Part shown: positions 19,973-28,869 of the stretch, one piece after another
Layout of the letters: each line of letters opens with the position of its first letter
Numbering within the stretch: position 1 is the stretch's first letter
DNA from: Saprospiraceae bacterium
GTDB lineage: Bacteria; Bacteroidota; Bacteroidia; Chitinophagales; Saprospiraceae
NCBI GenBank assembly: GCA_016710265.1
Contig: JADJJL010000007.1
Span: forward strand, 124,001 to 188,000
Direction of reading: 5' to 3'
Length of the DNA stretch: 64,000 nucleotides
The notes under the pieces: generated by a model
The model's database searches: none
The model's input: only the letters and a program-made list of their open reading frames with translations
What the model was told of the DNA's origin: nothing
Position numbers and translations under genes: made by a program

Positions 19973-20002
19973 AAAAAAGCCCAATTCTATAAGAAAAGGG
20001 CT
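19973..20002 (-). terminator. Rho-independent terminator after the BON-LysM gene
   Basis: On the minus strand AGCCC and GGGCT pair around a 15-base loop, followed by a run of T. It lies 28 bases past the stop of the LysM gene and separates it from the OmpA-fusion gene. Confidence 0.7.
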
Positions 20003-20029
20003 AATATTTATATTGATTTCAATATAAAC

Positions 20030-20410
20030 TTATAAATTAGGAATAATTAATTCTTGACCAGGGTGGATAAGATCTGGATTATCTAGAATATCCTTATTGG
20101 CTTCAAAAATTTGCTTATACTTGCTTACATCTTTATAATACTTTTTAGCAATAAGACTTAAACTCTCACCTTTAGCCACTGTATGTTTGGTATAGTAACT
20201 AGTATTGCTCACTTTAATATCAGCAATTAAATCTGTTGGGTTATCTCCTGCAACATCTTTGATCTGATCCCAAATTTGGTCTTTATCATACTGTGTTTTT
20301 GCAATTCCGCCAATCTTCAGAACACCATTTGCTTCTTCAACACTACCTTCTTGTATTCCTAAAGACAATCCCAAGTCCAATACTGATTTATACTTGTTTT
20401 GTAGACTCAT
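20030..20410 (-). CDS. BON-LysM protein similar to the potassium-binding protein Kbp (YgaU)
   Basis: A 126-residue protein laid out like E. coli Kbp (YgaU). A BON-like domain covers about residues 20-68 (VEEANGVLKIGGIAKTQYDK). A LysM domain covers 72-124 (YYTKHTVAKGESLSLIAKKY, ending HPGQELIIP). There is no signal peptide, as in Kbp, which is a cytoplasmic K+ sensor; here a different role, such as handling peptidoglycan fragments, cannot be excluded. Single-gene unit with its own terminator. Confidence 0.82.
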   Translation of the reverse strand: MSLQNKYKSVLDLGLSLGIQEGSVEEANGVLKIGGIAKTQYDKDQIWDQIKDVAGDNPTDLIADIKVSNTSYYTKHTVAKGESLSLIAKKYYKDVSKYKQIFEANKDILDNPDLIHPGQELIIPNL

Positions 20411-20556
20411 AATTTTGATTTTTAATTATTAACAATAACTGAACAACACATCAAGAGACTCATTGTTCATTGTGAAATGTGAAATTATATTTTTCTATTA
20501 CAGACTCAATTTAATGACCAACAATAAAAGCAATAATAATATAACTAGTTGATTAT

Positions 20557-22254
20557 CTATCGTTTAATAAATATTTCATTTTTTAGTTTTTGATCATGCA
20601 TATAAAGATCATTCCTAAAATTTAAAATACCTTTTGAATCAACCCAAGTTGTTAAATATAAAATGAGGACCGGAATAGTGGGAGCTAGATTGACCCAAGT
20701 TTCATTCGATTTCGAAGTTAATCCTAGAATTGTTTGAGCATTATATTTTCTGTCATTTCTCAAAAGGTATTGGGCCAATTTCAAAGGTTCTGAAACCCTG
20801 ATACATCCATGGCTAAAATCTCTACGATTTTCTGAAAACAAAGCTTTCGCAGGTGTATCGTGTAGATAAATACTGTAAGAATTTGGAAATAAAAACTTTA
20901 CCTTTCCAAGAGCATTTAATTTCCCAGGTTTTTGTCGGATGGTAAAAGGCATATGAGTTTTGTATTGATTCCACCTTATCCTAGAAGATGAAATCACTTT
21001 TCCATTTGAAAGTAACTCCATATCGTTTTTATTAAGATATTGACGATCCAATTTTAATTTTGGCAGAAACTCCTTGTTGGCAATACTAACAGGTACCGAC
21101 CAATATGGACTAAACACAATATGCTTAAGATTCCCTGTAAAAATACTTGTCTGGTGGATGGTCTTACCAACAACTACAGCGCAACTCCACTTTAATTTTG
21201 AACTATCAAAAACGTGCATTTTAAAATCAGGAATGTTTACCAATATAAATTCATTGGGCATGGTATCAGACAACCATCTCAACCGCTCAAGATTAACCAT
21301 CATTTTTTCCATGTAATATTGGGTAGGATTTTGTGTCAATTTAAATGTAATTGAATCAATATTTCCTGTTGGCTTTAATCCATGACGTAATTGATAATTC
21401 TTTATTCCTAAAAAGATATGATCGTTTAAATTTATACAATTCAATTTTTCAAGATCATTTTCAATTTTTAGAAATTCAAACCATACCATGTCAGCTTTGA
21501 TCATTTCAGGGCAAGGAATATTATCAATTATTATTAAATTAAACCTTAAACTATCTAGCTCCTTTTCTTTGCGATGAAGTTCTGCGAGTTTAAATTTAAG
21601 ACTTTTGTAATAGACATTCACCGGTTCAAATTGATTAAAATCTTTTCTTCCTGTGGATACTGCATTCAGCAATAAATTAAAATCCTTTTTCTTTCGAGGA
21701 ATAAACCATTCCAAATCTTTCGGATCCTTATCGATACCTCCGTATGCCTTCTTAGCATATATGAAAAAGGAACTAGTAAGAGTTAACTCTAATTGGGGAA
21801 TTCTTTCATTATTTTTTATCAAATAGTTTGAATCTAATCGTGCACTATCTAGAATAACTTCTATTTTTTCAATATTAAAAGAAGTATCATTAAATAAAGA
21901 ATTATATTCCCTTAATATGTCAAAGAAAGTTTGTACGGATTCAGATATACCATCATCAGTATACCAAGCCAATTGAAAATCTCTTCTTCTATAAAATGAA
22001 AGCAATTCACTTTCTATAATTTGAAAATTGCAGTGATTGTTAAAAAACTCTCTAATATAATGAGAATCTAGGTGCTTTGACGTAAAATCAAACTTACTAT
22101 AAATCGTACTATCTTGAGTTAATAAGTCTTTTGAATTTGATTTTTTACAAGCAAAATGAAAAGGAGAAAATAAAGTTAAGCAAAGTAAAATTGGAAAAAA
22201 TAAATTGAAAGAACGCTTTATAATCTGTGAAATAAACTTTAATAAAATTTTCAA
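20557..22254 (-). CDS. L,D-transpeptidase (YcbB/LdtD-like), lipoprotein
   Basis: A 565-residue murein-cross-linking enzyme that forms 3-3 bridges between diaminopimelate residues. A lipoprotein signal ends at Cys36 (PFHFAC). A helical scaffold and a peptidoglycan-binding-like segment (IKNYQLRHGLKPTG) precede the YkuD catalytic domain (FILVNIPDFKMHVF, then CAVVVGKTIHQTSIFTG). The active-site motif is HGCIRVSEP with Cys484. The only start with a full signal peptide is a TTG at 22254; no ATG is available. It begins 15 bases after a second L,D-transpeptidase gene on the same strand, so the pair is probably co-transcribed. Confidence 0.88.
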   Translation of the reverse strand: MKILLKFISQIIKRSFNLFFPILLCLTLFSPFHFACKKSNSKDLLTQDSTIYSKFDFTSKHLDSHYIREFFNNHCNFQIIESELLSFYRRRDFQLAWYTDDGISESVQTFFDILREYNSLFNDTSFNIEKIEVILDSARLDSNYLIKNNERIPQLELTLTSSFFIYAKKAYGGIDKDPKDLEWFIPRKKKDFNLLLNAVSTGRKDFNQFEPVNVYYKSLKFKLAELHRKEKELDSLRFNLIIIDNIPCPEMIKADMVWFEFLKIENDLEKLNCINLNDHIFLGIKNYQLRHGLKPTGNIDSITFKLTQNPTQYYMEKMMVNLERLRWLSDTMPNEFILVNIPDFKMHVFDSSKLKWSCAVVVGKTIHQTSIFTGNLKHIVFSPYWSVPVSIANKEFLPKLKLDRQYLNKNDMELLSNGKVISSSRIRWNQYKTHMPFTIRQKPGKLNALGKVKFLFPNSYSIYLHDTPAKALFSENRRDFSHGCIRVSEPLKLAQYLLRNDRKYNAQTILGLTSKSNETWVNLAPTIPVLILYLTTWVDSKGILNFRNDLYMHDQKLKNEIFIKR

Positions 22255-22269
22255 TAGAAATGACTAAAA

Positions 22270-22977
22270 TTATGAATTAGATTTAAGTCTATTTTGACCA
22301 TGAATATATAACAAAGCTCCATTCTGCAACAATGGAATTATATTTTTAAGTACAGAAGAAGGTAAGACAGGGCAGCCATGACTTCTTCCAAGCCGGCCAT
22401 TTTTATTAATAAAATCATAACTTACGTAATCAGCAGAATGAATTATTATTTCCCGATTGCGCGCCATATCATTTATACCTTTTTCAAGCCCCTCTAAAAG
22501 CAATGCATCTCCATGTTTTGGACTTTTTATTTTTTGACCAATATTATAAAATCCTAAACTGCTTTGGTATGAATTCATTTTATTTGAAAACGAAGTAGCC
22601 ATAACATCTCCTGAATTGCGTCCATGAGCTACCAATGATTTTGCGATAAGCTTCATGCTATGAAGATCAATCATAAAGAAGCGCTCTTGGTTTGAAGGTT
22701 TTGTAAAATCGCATATAGCAATCAAATTTTTTGGAGCATTGAATATATCAATTCCTTTAATTGCCTTTTTGAAAACATTATAATCCAATTGACCAAGTAA
22801 ATGACATTGAAGGTAATATTTTTTAATTAGATCTTCTTGAAGATCCATTTTATCATTTCTATAATCACAGCCATTTGAAATTGGCTTACCATTGTATAAA
22901 TTGGAATTTATCTCATGGATTACCAACCAAGAGATAAAAAGAAGAAAACATAAATAAACCAACCTAATAATACTCAA
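22270..22977 (-). CDS. Murein L,D-transpeptidase catalytic-domain protein (YkuD_2 type)
   Basis: A 235-residue protein with an N-terminal membrane segment (IIRLVYLCFLLFISWLVI). The catalytic domain matches the YkuD_2 group: FFMIDLHSMKL, VAHGRNSGD, YNIGQK, IHSADYV and GRSHGCPVLP, with the nucleophile at about Cys202. It probably acts in the periplasm on peptidoglycan stem peptides. The start is a TTG at 22977; no ATG gives the membrane segment. The downstream YcbB-like gene follows by 15 bases. Two different L,D-transpeptidases in one unit suggest paired roles, such as cross-linking and anchoring or trimming, but that is inference. Confidence 0.82.
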   Translation of the reverse strand: MSIIRLVYLCFLLFISWLVIHEINSNLYNGKPISNGCDYRNDKMDLQEDLIKKYYLQCHLLGQLDYNVFKKAIKGIDIFNAPKNLIAICDFTKPSNQERFFMIDLHSMKLIAKSLVAHGRNSGDVMATSFSNKMNSYQSSLGFYNIGQKIKSPKHGDALLLEGLEKGINDMARNREIIIHSADYVSYDFINKNGRLGRSHGCPVLPSSVLKNIIPLLQNGALLYIHGQNRLKSNS

Positions 22978-23006
22978 ATCTATTTAAATTTAAATATTAA
23001 GAAAAG

Positions 23007-23080
<74 letters not shown>

Positions 23081-23219
23081 AAGTATTAAAGCCCTTACAC
23101 TGCTTTTTCAAATTACTAAAAATAAGTTTGTTTAAAAAACCCTGCAAAAATATAAAAACAAATTAAACCAACTGAAATATTTAATCCTGTTATTAAAAGA
23201 AAGTTAGCGTATTTATCTT

Positions 23220-23256
23220 AAAAAATGCCGCTTCAGTTTGTACTGAAACGGCATTA
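23220..23256 (-). terminator. Rho-independent terminator after dnaK
   Basis: On the minus strand AATGCCGTTTCAG pairs with CTGAAGCGGCATT (one G-U) around a short loop and is followed by T residues. It lies about 25 bases past the dnaK stop. The rest of the stretch between dnaK and the transpeptidase genes holds only the tRNA. Confidence 0.85.
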
Positions 23257-23280
23257 TATACTTTATTAGTATGCAATCAT

Positions 23281-25188
23281 TTAACTCTTGTTGACTTCTT
23301 CAAATTCCACATCTGTTACCGGTTCTGAATTAGAATTTTGAGAACTTGATGGGTCATTGTTAGATTTTGATCCATTATCTGCTTGTTGCGATGCTTGATA
23401 CAAATCTTGAGAAGCAGCTGTCCATGCAGAATTTAGAGTATCTAGTTTTTGGGTAATTGCATCCAGATCTTGAGATTGATGAGCAGCTTTTAATTCTGTT
23501 AATGCTTGGTCAATTGCTGCCTTTTTTTCTGCTGGAATCTTATCGCCAAATTCCTTCATCTGCTTTTCCGTCTGAAAAATCATTGAATCAGCCTCATTAA
23601 TTTTGTCCACTCTTTCTCTTGCCTTTTTATCTGAATCAGCATTTGCTGCAGCTTCATTCTTCATTCTCTCAACTTCTTCTTTAGATAAGCCAGTAGAAGC
23701 TTCAATTCGGATATTCTGGCTCTTTCCTGTCCCTTTATCCAAAGCTGAAACACTTAAAATTCCGTTTGCATCCATATCAAATGATACTTCTATCTGTGGA
23801 ACTCCACGTTGAGAAGGCGGAATTCCATCCAGAATAAATCGACCTACTGTTCTATTGTCTTTGGCCATTGGGCGCTCACCTTGCAAAATATGAATCTCAA
23901 CACTAGGCTGATTATCAGCAGCAGTAGAATATACTTTGGATTTTTTGGTCGGAATTGTTGAATTGGCTTCAATAACTACGTCATAAACTCCTCCCATTGT
24001 TTCAATACCCATGGACAAAGGAGTTACATCTAAGAGTAATACATCCTTAACTTCACCAGTTAAAACACCACCTTGGATTGCAGCTCCAATAGCCACCACT
24101 TCGTCAGGATTAACTCCACGATTTGGTTTTTTTCCAAAAAACTCTTCAACCACCTGTTGAATCCTTGGAATTCTGGTGGACCCTCCAACCATAATAATTT
24201 CGTCAATATCACCCTTATTTAATCCAGCATCTTTAAGCGCGTCTTCACAAGGCTTCAAGGTTCTTTTTACCAATTCATCCGCAAGTTGTTCGAATTTTGC
24301 TTTAGTCAATTTTATAACCAAATGCCTTGGAACTCCATCTGTTGCAGTAATATATGGAAGGTTAATTTCAGTTTCTGTACTTGAAGAAAGCTCAATTTTT
24401 GCCTTTTCTGCAGCTTCTTTTAATCGCTGTAAGGCCATTGGATCTTTTCTAAGATCAATATTTTCCTGACTTTTAAAATTTTCAGCCAACCAATCTATGA
24501 TCACGTGATCAAAATCATCACCTCCTAAATGGGTATCACCATTGGTCGATTTAACTTCAAAGACACCATCTCCCAATTCAAGAATAGAGATATCAAAAGT
24601 CCCCCCGCCTAAGTCATAGACAGCGATTGTCATGTCCTTATTCTTCTTGTCAAGTCCATACGCCAATGCAGCGGCTGTTGGTTCGTTAATGATTCTTTTG
24701 ATCGTTAAGCCTGCGATTTCACCTGCCTCTTTGGTGGCTTGTCTTTGAGAATCATTAAAATATGCTGGAACTGTAACGACTGCTTCAGTAACCTCATGAC
24801 CCAGAAAATCTTCAGCTACTTTCTTCATTTTTTGAAGAGTCATCGCAGAAATTTCTTGAGGGGAATATAATCTTCCATCAATATCTACTCTAACTGTGTT
24901 GTTTTCTCCATTTACAACTTTGTAGGACATTCTTCCGATTTCAGAACTTGATTCATTAAATCTTTGCCCCATAAATCGTTTGATAGATGCTACAGTCCTT
25001 TTCGGGTTGGTAATGGCTTGCCTTTTTGCAGGATCACCCACTTTACGTTCACCATTGTCCAAAAATGCTACAATAGAAGGTGTTGTCCTTCTTCCTTCAT
25101 CATTAGCAATAACGACAGGTTCATTGCCTTCCATAACTGCTACGCAAGAATTGGTTGTTCCTAAGTCTATTCCGATAATTTTTCCCAT
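23281..25188 (-). CDS. dnaK: Chaperone protein DnaK (Hsp70)
   Basis: Full-length Hsp70 (635 aa), an ATP-driven folding chaperone working with DnaJ and GrpE, neither of which is in this window. The nucleotide-binding domain shows GIDLGTTNSCVAVMEG, YDLGGGTFDIS and GGSTRIPRIQ. The linker VLLLDVTPLS is followed by the substrate-binding domain (VEIHILQGER, FDMDANGILSVSA) and a helical lid. The acidic C terminus ends EPVTDVEFEEVNKS. It has its own terminator, and a conspicuous inverted repeat lies upstream. Confidence 0.98.
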   Translation of the reverse strand: MGKIIGIDLGTTNSCVAVMEGNEPVVIANDEGRRTTPSIVAFLDNGERKVGDPAKRQAITNPKRTVASIKRFMGQRFNESSSEIGRMSYKVVNGENNTVRVDIDGRLYSPQEISAMTLQKMKKVAEDFLGHEVTEAVVTVPAYFNDSQRQATKEAGEIAGLTIKRIINEPTAAALAYGLDKKNKDMTIAVYDLGGGTFDISILELGDGVFEVKSTNGDTHLGGDDFDHVIIDWLAENFKSQENIDLRKDPMALQRLKEAAEKAKIELSSSTETEINLPYITATDGVPRHLVIKLTKAKFEQLADELVKRTLKPCEDALKDAGLNKGDIDEIIMVGGSTRIPRIQQVVEEFFGKKPNRGVNPDEVVAIGAAIQGGVLTGEVKDVLLLDVTPLSMGIETMGGVYDVVIEANSTIPTKKSKVYSTAADNQPSVEIHILQGERPMAKDNRTVGRFILDGIPPSQRGVPQIEVSFDMDANGILSVSALDKGTGKSQNIRIEASTGLSKEEVERMKNEAAANADSDKKARERVDKINEADSMIFQTEKQMKEFGDKIPAEKKAAIDQALTELKAAHQSQDLDAITQKLDTLNSAWTAASQDLYQASQQADNGSKSNNDPSSSQNSNSEPVTDVEFEEVNKS

Positions 25189-25245
25189 ATTTCAATATTT
25201 ATTACTGCATCCTCATCAATAGGCATGCCAATACCCAATTAGGAA

Positions 25246-25273
25246 AATTTGTCAGGTTTTTGGCTGACAAATT
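25246..25273. promoter_or_regulatory. Perfect inverted repeat upstream of dnaK, possible operator
   Basis: AATTTGTCAG and CTGACAAATT form perfect 10-base arms around an 8-base spacer, 58-85 bases before the dnaK start. Further copies of the core occur at 25295-25300 (CTGTCA) and 25324-25329 (TGTCAG). The arms do not match the CIRCE element. On the minus strand TTGACA, a good -35-like hexamer, lies just upstream, so the repeat would sit at or just after the transcription start, where a repressor could act. No T run follows, which argues against a terminator. Confidence 0.5.
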
Positions 25274-25325
25274 AGAAGATATACTAAAAAAGTTCTGTCA
25301 AAATTGGCAAAAAAGGCTTGGAATG

Positions 25326-26300
25326 TCAGAAATTAAGTGCTTGAGTTTCTGGTGTAATTCTCAGCAATGCTTTTGTTTCTGGAGTAATGCCAAAATTCCT
25401 ATGATGAGTAAAAATGCTTGAAAATAGCCCAAAACCCTCTGATATATTGGTATACCTTGGAATTTCTTGAGATGCTGTAATACCTGTGTTGGCATTGATC
25501 ACAGAGTCAAAATCATATATTTCGACACCACCTATTTTTACCGTAAATCGCAAGTTAGAGATTTCTCTTTGAATACTAGGATCAATACTCAGGTTTTCTT
25601 TAAGCAATCGGTAAAACTCAATCCCTTGAACTACTACACTATTTTTCAAACTTTTACGTAAGAAAACCCAAGGAATTGTGACTATTTTTGATTCTCCGGT
25701 AACCTTATTGGTCTCAAGGACATCAACATTAACTTCAAATGAATAAATATGAGCACCCGGCACCAAAGTCCAAGCAACGGTTTGGGATACCTCAGGTTTA
25801 AAGGTAATTTCTCTGGTATCTCTGGATGGAGCAGTAAATGCAATGTCCTTTACTAAAACAATAGTACTGGTAACCAAAGGTTTGTTATCAGAACGATCCA
25901 ATCTAAATTGAACTGTATCTCCCCCTAAAAGGGGAATTTTGGATGATTCAATTTTGTATAAATAATTTGGGGCAGTTGCAAATGGTCCGGGATTACGTTG
26001 AAACCCTTCAGCATTTCCATCCACGCGAGTTAGCTGAAAATCAGTCTTTAAACGGTAACTATATAAAGAAACAACTGCATTTGCATAATACAGAGAATCA
26101 GCAATTTGTGCAATTTCTACCGCAGATTTATTTTCATCTACAAAAAGTTTCTCGACCCTAATGTAATGCGCTTGGTCAGTACGGTCTATAAACCCATATA
26201 CAACTGGTACATCTTTCCACTCTTCAGTAACCTGAAAATCCTCGTTGCATGAAACTAAAAATAAACAAAGGACAATAAAAGTATAAATATATCGAATCAT
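25326..26300 (-). CDS. DUF4249-like lipoprotein
   Basis: A 324-residue protein with a lipoprotein signal ending at FLVSC (Cys18) and a beta-rich body (VPVVYGFIDRTDQAHYIRVEK, near the end YTNISEGFGLFSS). This pattern resembles DUF4249 proteins, which are often encoded beside TonB-dependent receptors. No such receptor is adjacent here. Its C terminus contains a tandem decapeptide duplication (see the repeat entry). A -7 element lies five bases before the ATG. Function unknown. Confidence 0.65.
   Translation of the reverse strand: MIRYIYTFIVLCLFLVSCNEDFQVTEEWKDVPVVYGFIDRTDQAHYIRVEKLFVDENKSAVEIAQIADSLYYANAVVSLYSYRLKTDFQLTRVDGNAEGFQRNPGPFATAPNYLYKIESSKIPLLGGDTVQFRLDRSDNKPLVTSTIVLVKDIAFTAPSRDTREITFKPEVSQTVAWTLVPGAHIYSFEVNVDVLETNKVTGESKIVTIPWVFLRKSLKNSVVVQGIEFYRLLKENLSIDPSIQREISNLRFTVKIGGVEIYDFDSVINANTGITASQEIPRYTNISEGFGLFSSIFTHHRNFGITPETKALLRITPETQALNF
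25338..25391 (-). repeat. 30-bp-period tandem duplication at the end of the DUF4249-like gene
   Basis: TGCTT..GTTTCTGG.GTAAT occurs at 25338 and again at 25368. It encodes the C-terminal peptides ITPETKALL and ITPETQALN, ten residues apart. Two copies only; it keeps the frame and extends the C terminus by one unit. Confidence 0.7.
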
Positions 26301-26304
26301 GGTG

Positions 26305-26312
26305 CAAAAGTA
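26305..26312 (-). promoter_or_regulatory. -7 element at the start of the DUF4249-like gene
   Basis: On the minus strand TACTTTTG matches TAnnTTTG and ends five bases before the ATG, predicting a leaderless message. No clear -33 element was found. Confidence 0.4.
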
Positions 26313-26400
26313 ATTAATCTGATTGGTTTAACTTCACTAGTAATAACGTTCAAATTTGAATTTTAGTGATGGGAATCTATAATATCGCTAATTTTACGCC

Positions 26401-27216
26401 ATGTCTGTGCACAAAGAAATAAAGAAAATGACCACTAGAACACTTCAAGAAATGAAGTTGGCTGGTGAAAAAATTGCTATGCTAACTGCATACGATTACT
26501 CTATGGCTCGTATCTTAGATGAAGCCGGGATTGATGTGCTTCTTGTAGGTGACTCTGCATCTAATGTGATGGCAGGTCATGAAACCACTTTACCGATTAC
26601 TCTTGATCAAATGATTTATCATGCTCAATCGGTTGTTAGAGGTGTTAAAAGAGCATTGGTGGTAGTGGATCTTCCATTTGGAAGTTATCAAGGTAATTCT
26701 AAAAGAGCTTTAGAATCTAGTATCCGGATCATGAAAGAAAGTGGTGCCCATGCAGTGAAGTTAGAAGGTGGAGCAGAAGTTGTAGATTCTGTAAAAAGAA
26801 TTTTGACGGCTGGGATTCCTGTAATGGGTCATTTAGGCTTAACTCCACAGTCCATCTATAAATTTGGCACTTATACAGTTCGTGCTAAAGAAGAATTTGA
26901 AGCCATTAAACTTAAAGCAGATGCAAGGATTTTAGAAAAAGCTGGTTGTTTTAGTCTTGTGCTTGAAAAAATTCCGGCATTATTGGCCACAGAAGTTAGT
27001 CAAAGTATTTTAATTCCTACCATTGGTATAGGCGCAGGATCAGGAGTTGATGGACAGGTTTTGGTTTCCCACGATATGTTAGGTTTAAACAATGGATTTC
27101 ATCCCAGATTTCTTAGGCGATATCTTGATTTACACAATGAAATAAAAGGAGCTGTTCAAAAATACTGTACAGAAATTAAATCTGGTGATTTCCCCAATTC
27201 CAAAGAGCAATATTAA
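26401..27216 (+). CDS. panB: 3-methyl-2-oxobutanoate hydroxymethyltransferase
   Basis: Adds a hydroxymethyl group from methylene-tetrahydrofolate to 2-oxoisovalerate, giving ketopantoate, the first committed step to pantothenate and CoA. The 271 residues carry the family landmarks: MLTAYDYSMARILDEAGID, LVGDSASNVMAGHETTLPIT (metal-binding Asp), VVVDLPFGSYQ, AVKLEGG, PVMGHLGLTPQS and PTIGIGAG. panC and panD are not here. The stop overlaps the start of mltG by one base (TAATG), an unusual pairing with a cell-wall gene that suggests co-transcription rather than a shared pathway. Confidence 0.96.
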   Translation: MSVHKEIKKMTTRTLQEMKLAGEKIAMLTAYDYSMARILDEAGIDVLLVGDSASNVMAGHETTLPITLDQMIYHAQSVVRGVKRALVVVDLPFGSYQGNSKRALESSIRIMKESGAHAVKLEGGAEVVDSVKRILTAGIPVMGHLGLTPQSIYKFGTYTVRAKEEFEAIKLKADARILEKAGCFSLVLEKIPALLATEVSQSILIPTIGIGAGSGVDGQVLVSHDMLGLNNGFHPRFLRRYLDLHNEIKGAVQKYCTEIKSGDFPNSKEQY

Positions 27217-28235
27217 TGAAAAAATTTATTGGTTTATTTAGCCTCTTCTTATTTGGGGCAGTTCTACTTGTGTCCTATCTTTTGGTACTCGACAATGTCA
27301 GCTCTAGAGATCAATCTTTTTCTCTAGAAGTAAAACCAAATGAAACATGGACAAATGTTGAAAATATATTAAAAGAAAATAATCTACTAAAAAATAATTT
27401 GTCTTTTGATATTGTAAAATCTTTTGCAAAGATTAAATCTAATGTGATTAAACCCGGTAGATATTTAATAGACCATGGAATGTCTAATTATGATATTGTA
27501 AAAAAACTAATGTCCGGATCTCAAGATCCCGTCTTGTTGGTCATAAATAATGTGAAAGATATTTATCAATTAGCAGCCAAACTAGATTCATATTTAATGC
27601 TTGATTCTGCAGAAATCCTAAATACAATTTCTGATACGAGCTTTTTAGACAGTTTAGGCTATACAATAGACAATATTATGACCTCTATTCTTCCTGATAG
27701 CTATGAGGTTTTTTGGACAATTTCAACAAAAAGTTTATTGTCTAAATTTAAAGCGCATCACGATGCCTTTTGGAAATCAGAATCCAAATTGATTTTATTA
27801 GATGAATTAGATTTGAATAAAAAAGAAGTATATATCTTAGCTTCTATTGTAGAAAAAGAAACACAATATGAAAAAGAAAGAAGCACAATCGCAGGTGTTT
27901 ATTGGAATAGGCTCAAAAGAGGTATGAAATTACAAGCTGATCCAACAGCAGTTTTTGCCTCTGGCCTGACCGGAATTCAAAGAGTGTCCCATGAAATATT
28001 ATCTATTGAATCTCCATATAACACCTATCATGTATATGGTTTGCCTCTAGGACCTATATATATGCCATCTCTAAATAGTATTAATGCCGTATTAAATGTA
28101 GATAAGCACGATTACATTTTCTTTTGTGCACTGCCAGGATATGAAGGTAAGCATTCTTTTGCCAAAACAGCTGAACAGCATTTTGAGAATGCCAGGTTAT
28201 ACCGGAATTGGCTTAATGAACAAAATATCCACTAA
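27216..28235 (+). CDS. mltG: Endolytic murein transglycosylase MltG
   Basis: An inner-membrane lytic transglycosylase that cuts nascent glycan strands and so sets their length. An N-terminal membrane helix (residues 4-25) is followed by a LysM-like region and the YceG catalytic domain, with Glu213 in SIVEKET. The conserved GVYWNRLKRGMKLQADPTAVFA, SPYNTYHVYGLPLGPI and HSFAKTAEQH motifs follow. At 339 aa it is of normal length. It is coupled to panB by a one-base overlap. Confidence 0.94.
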   Translation: MKKFIGLFSLFLFGAVLLVSYLLVLDNVSSRDQSFSLEVKPNETWTNVENILKENNLLKNNLSFDIVKSFAKIKSNVIKPGRYLIDHGMSNYDIVKKLMSGSQDPVLLVINNVKDIYQLAAKLDSYLMLDSAEILNTISDTSFLDSLGYTIDNIMTSILPDSYEVFWTISTKSLLSKFKAHHDAFWKSESKLILLDELDLNKKEVYILASIVEKETQYEKERSTIAGVYWNRLKRGMKLQADPTAVFASGLTGIQRVSHEILSIESPYNTYHVYGLPLGPIYMPSLNSINAVLNVDKHDYIFFCALPGYEGKHSFAKTAEQHFENARLYRNWLNEQNIH

Positions 28236-28252
28236 ATAATCTACTTTTAAAC

Positions 28253-28783
28253 CTATAAAACTGGCAACCCACTTTTTCTCACAAATTTAATTTGCCATGA
28301 ATTATTACCATATTTTTGAGTACCAATAAATAACATTGCATCCGGATCAACCTTTAGTTTCCATTCACTAGAGCTATCTATGGTAGACCTAAGTTCAATA
28401 GTACCATTTTGAGGTATATACAAATACCTACCTTCATCAGTTTTATTGGAATAAATTCCTTTTGTATAGGTAAAATCTTCTTTTAAGTCTAACCAATGAC
28501 CTTTATAAATATTATCCTTTGGAGTCTCCTCTGCAATTGATAAAGCAAAGTAAAAATGCCATATACTATCAGTGATCATAGGATATTCTTTTTGGGTTTT
28601 GGACCAATCAATAAACTCCTGATCTAATTTAGCATATTGGACAGCAGCGTTGTTTTTTAAATTAAGACCTTCATTATCAGGCCTTTCAATTGACACTGGA
28701 GCCGGGGTCGATTCCTTTTTATCACTCTTACATGAATAAAAAGAAAAAATAAGTAAAGCAAAAAAATGTAATTTGACTTTCAT
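28253..28783 (-). CDS. Small lipoprotein of unknown function
   Basis: A 176-residue protein whose signal ends at FYSC (Cys18) and continues into a charged tether (KSDKKESTPAPV). The C-terminal half is beta-rich (GRYLYIPQNGTIELRSTID, ending KFVRKSGLPVL). I do not recognise a family. It converges on mltG with an 18-base gap and no evident terminator between them. Confidence 0.6.
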   Translation of the reverse strand: MKVKLHFFALLIFSFYSCKSDKKESTPAPVSIERPDNEGLNLKNNAAVQYAKLDQEFIDWSKTQKEYPMITDSIWHFYFALSIAEETPKDNIYKGHWLDLKEDFTYTKGIYSNKTDEGRYLYIPQNGTIELRSTIDSSSEWKLKVDPDAMLFIGTQKYGNNSWQIKFVRKSGLPVL

Positions 28784-28869
28784 GGAAATGCATATTTATT
28801 GCAAAAAAAGATCATTTTAAGCTATCGAGTCCAAAAAATGTCTCAAACTTGCAAAAAATTAACTTTTAC

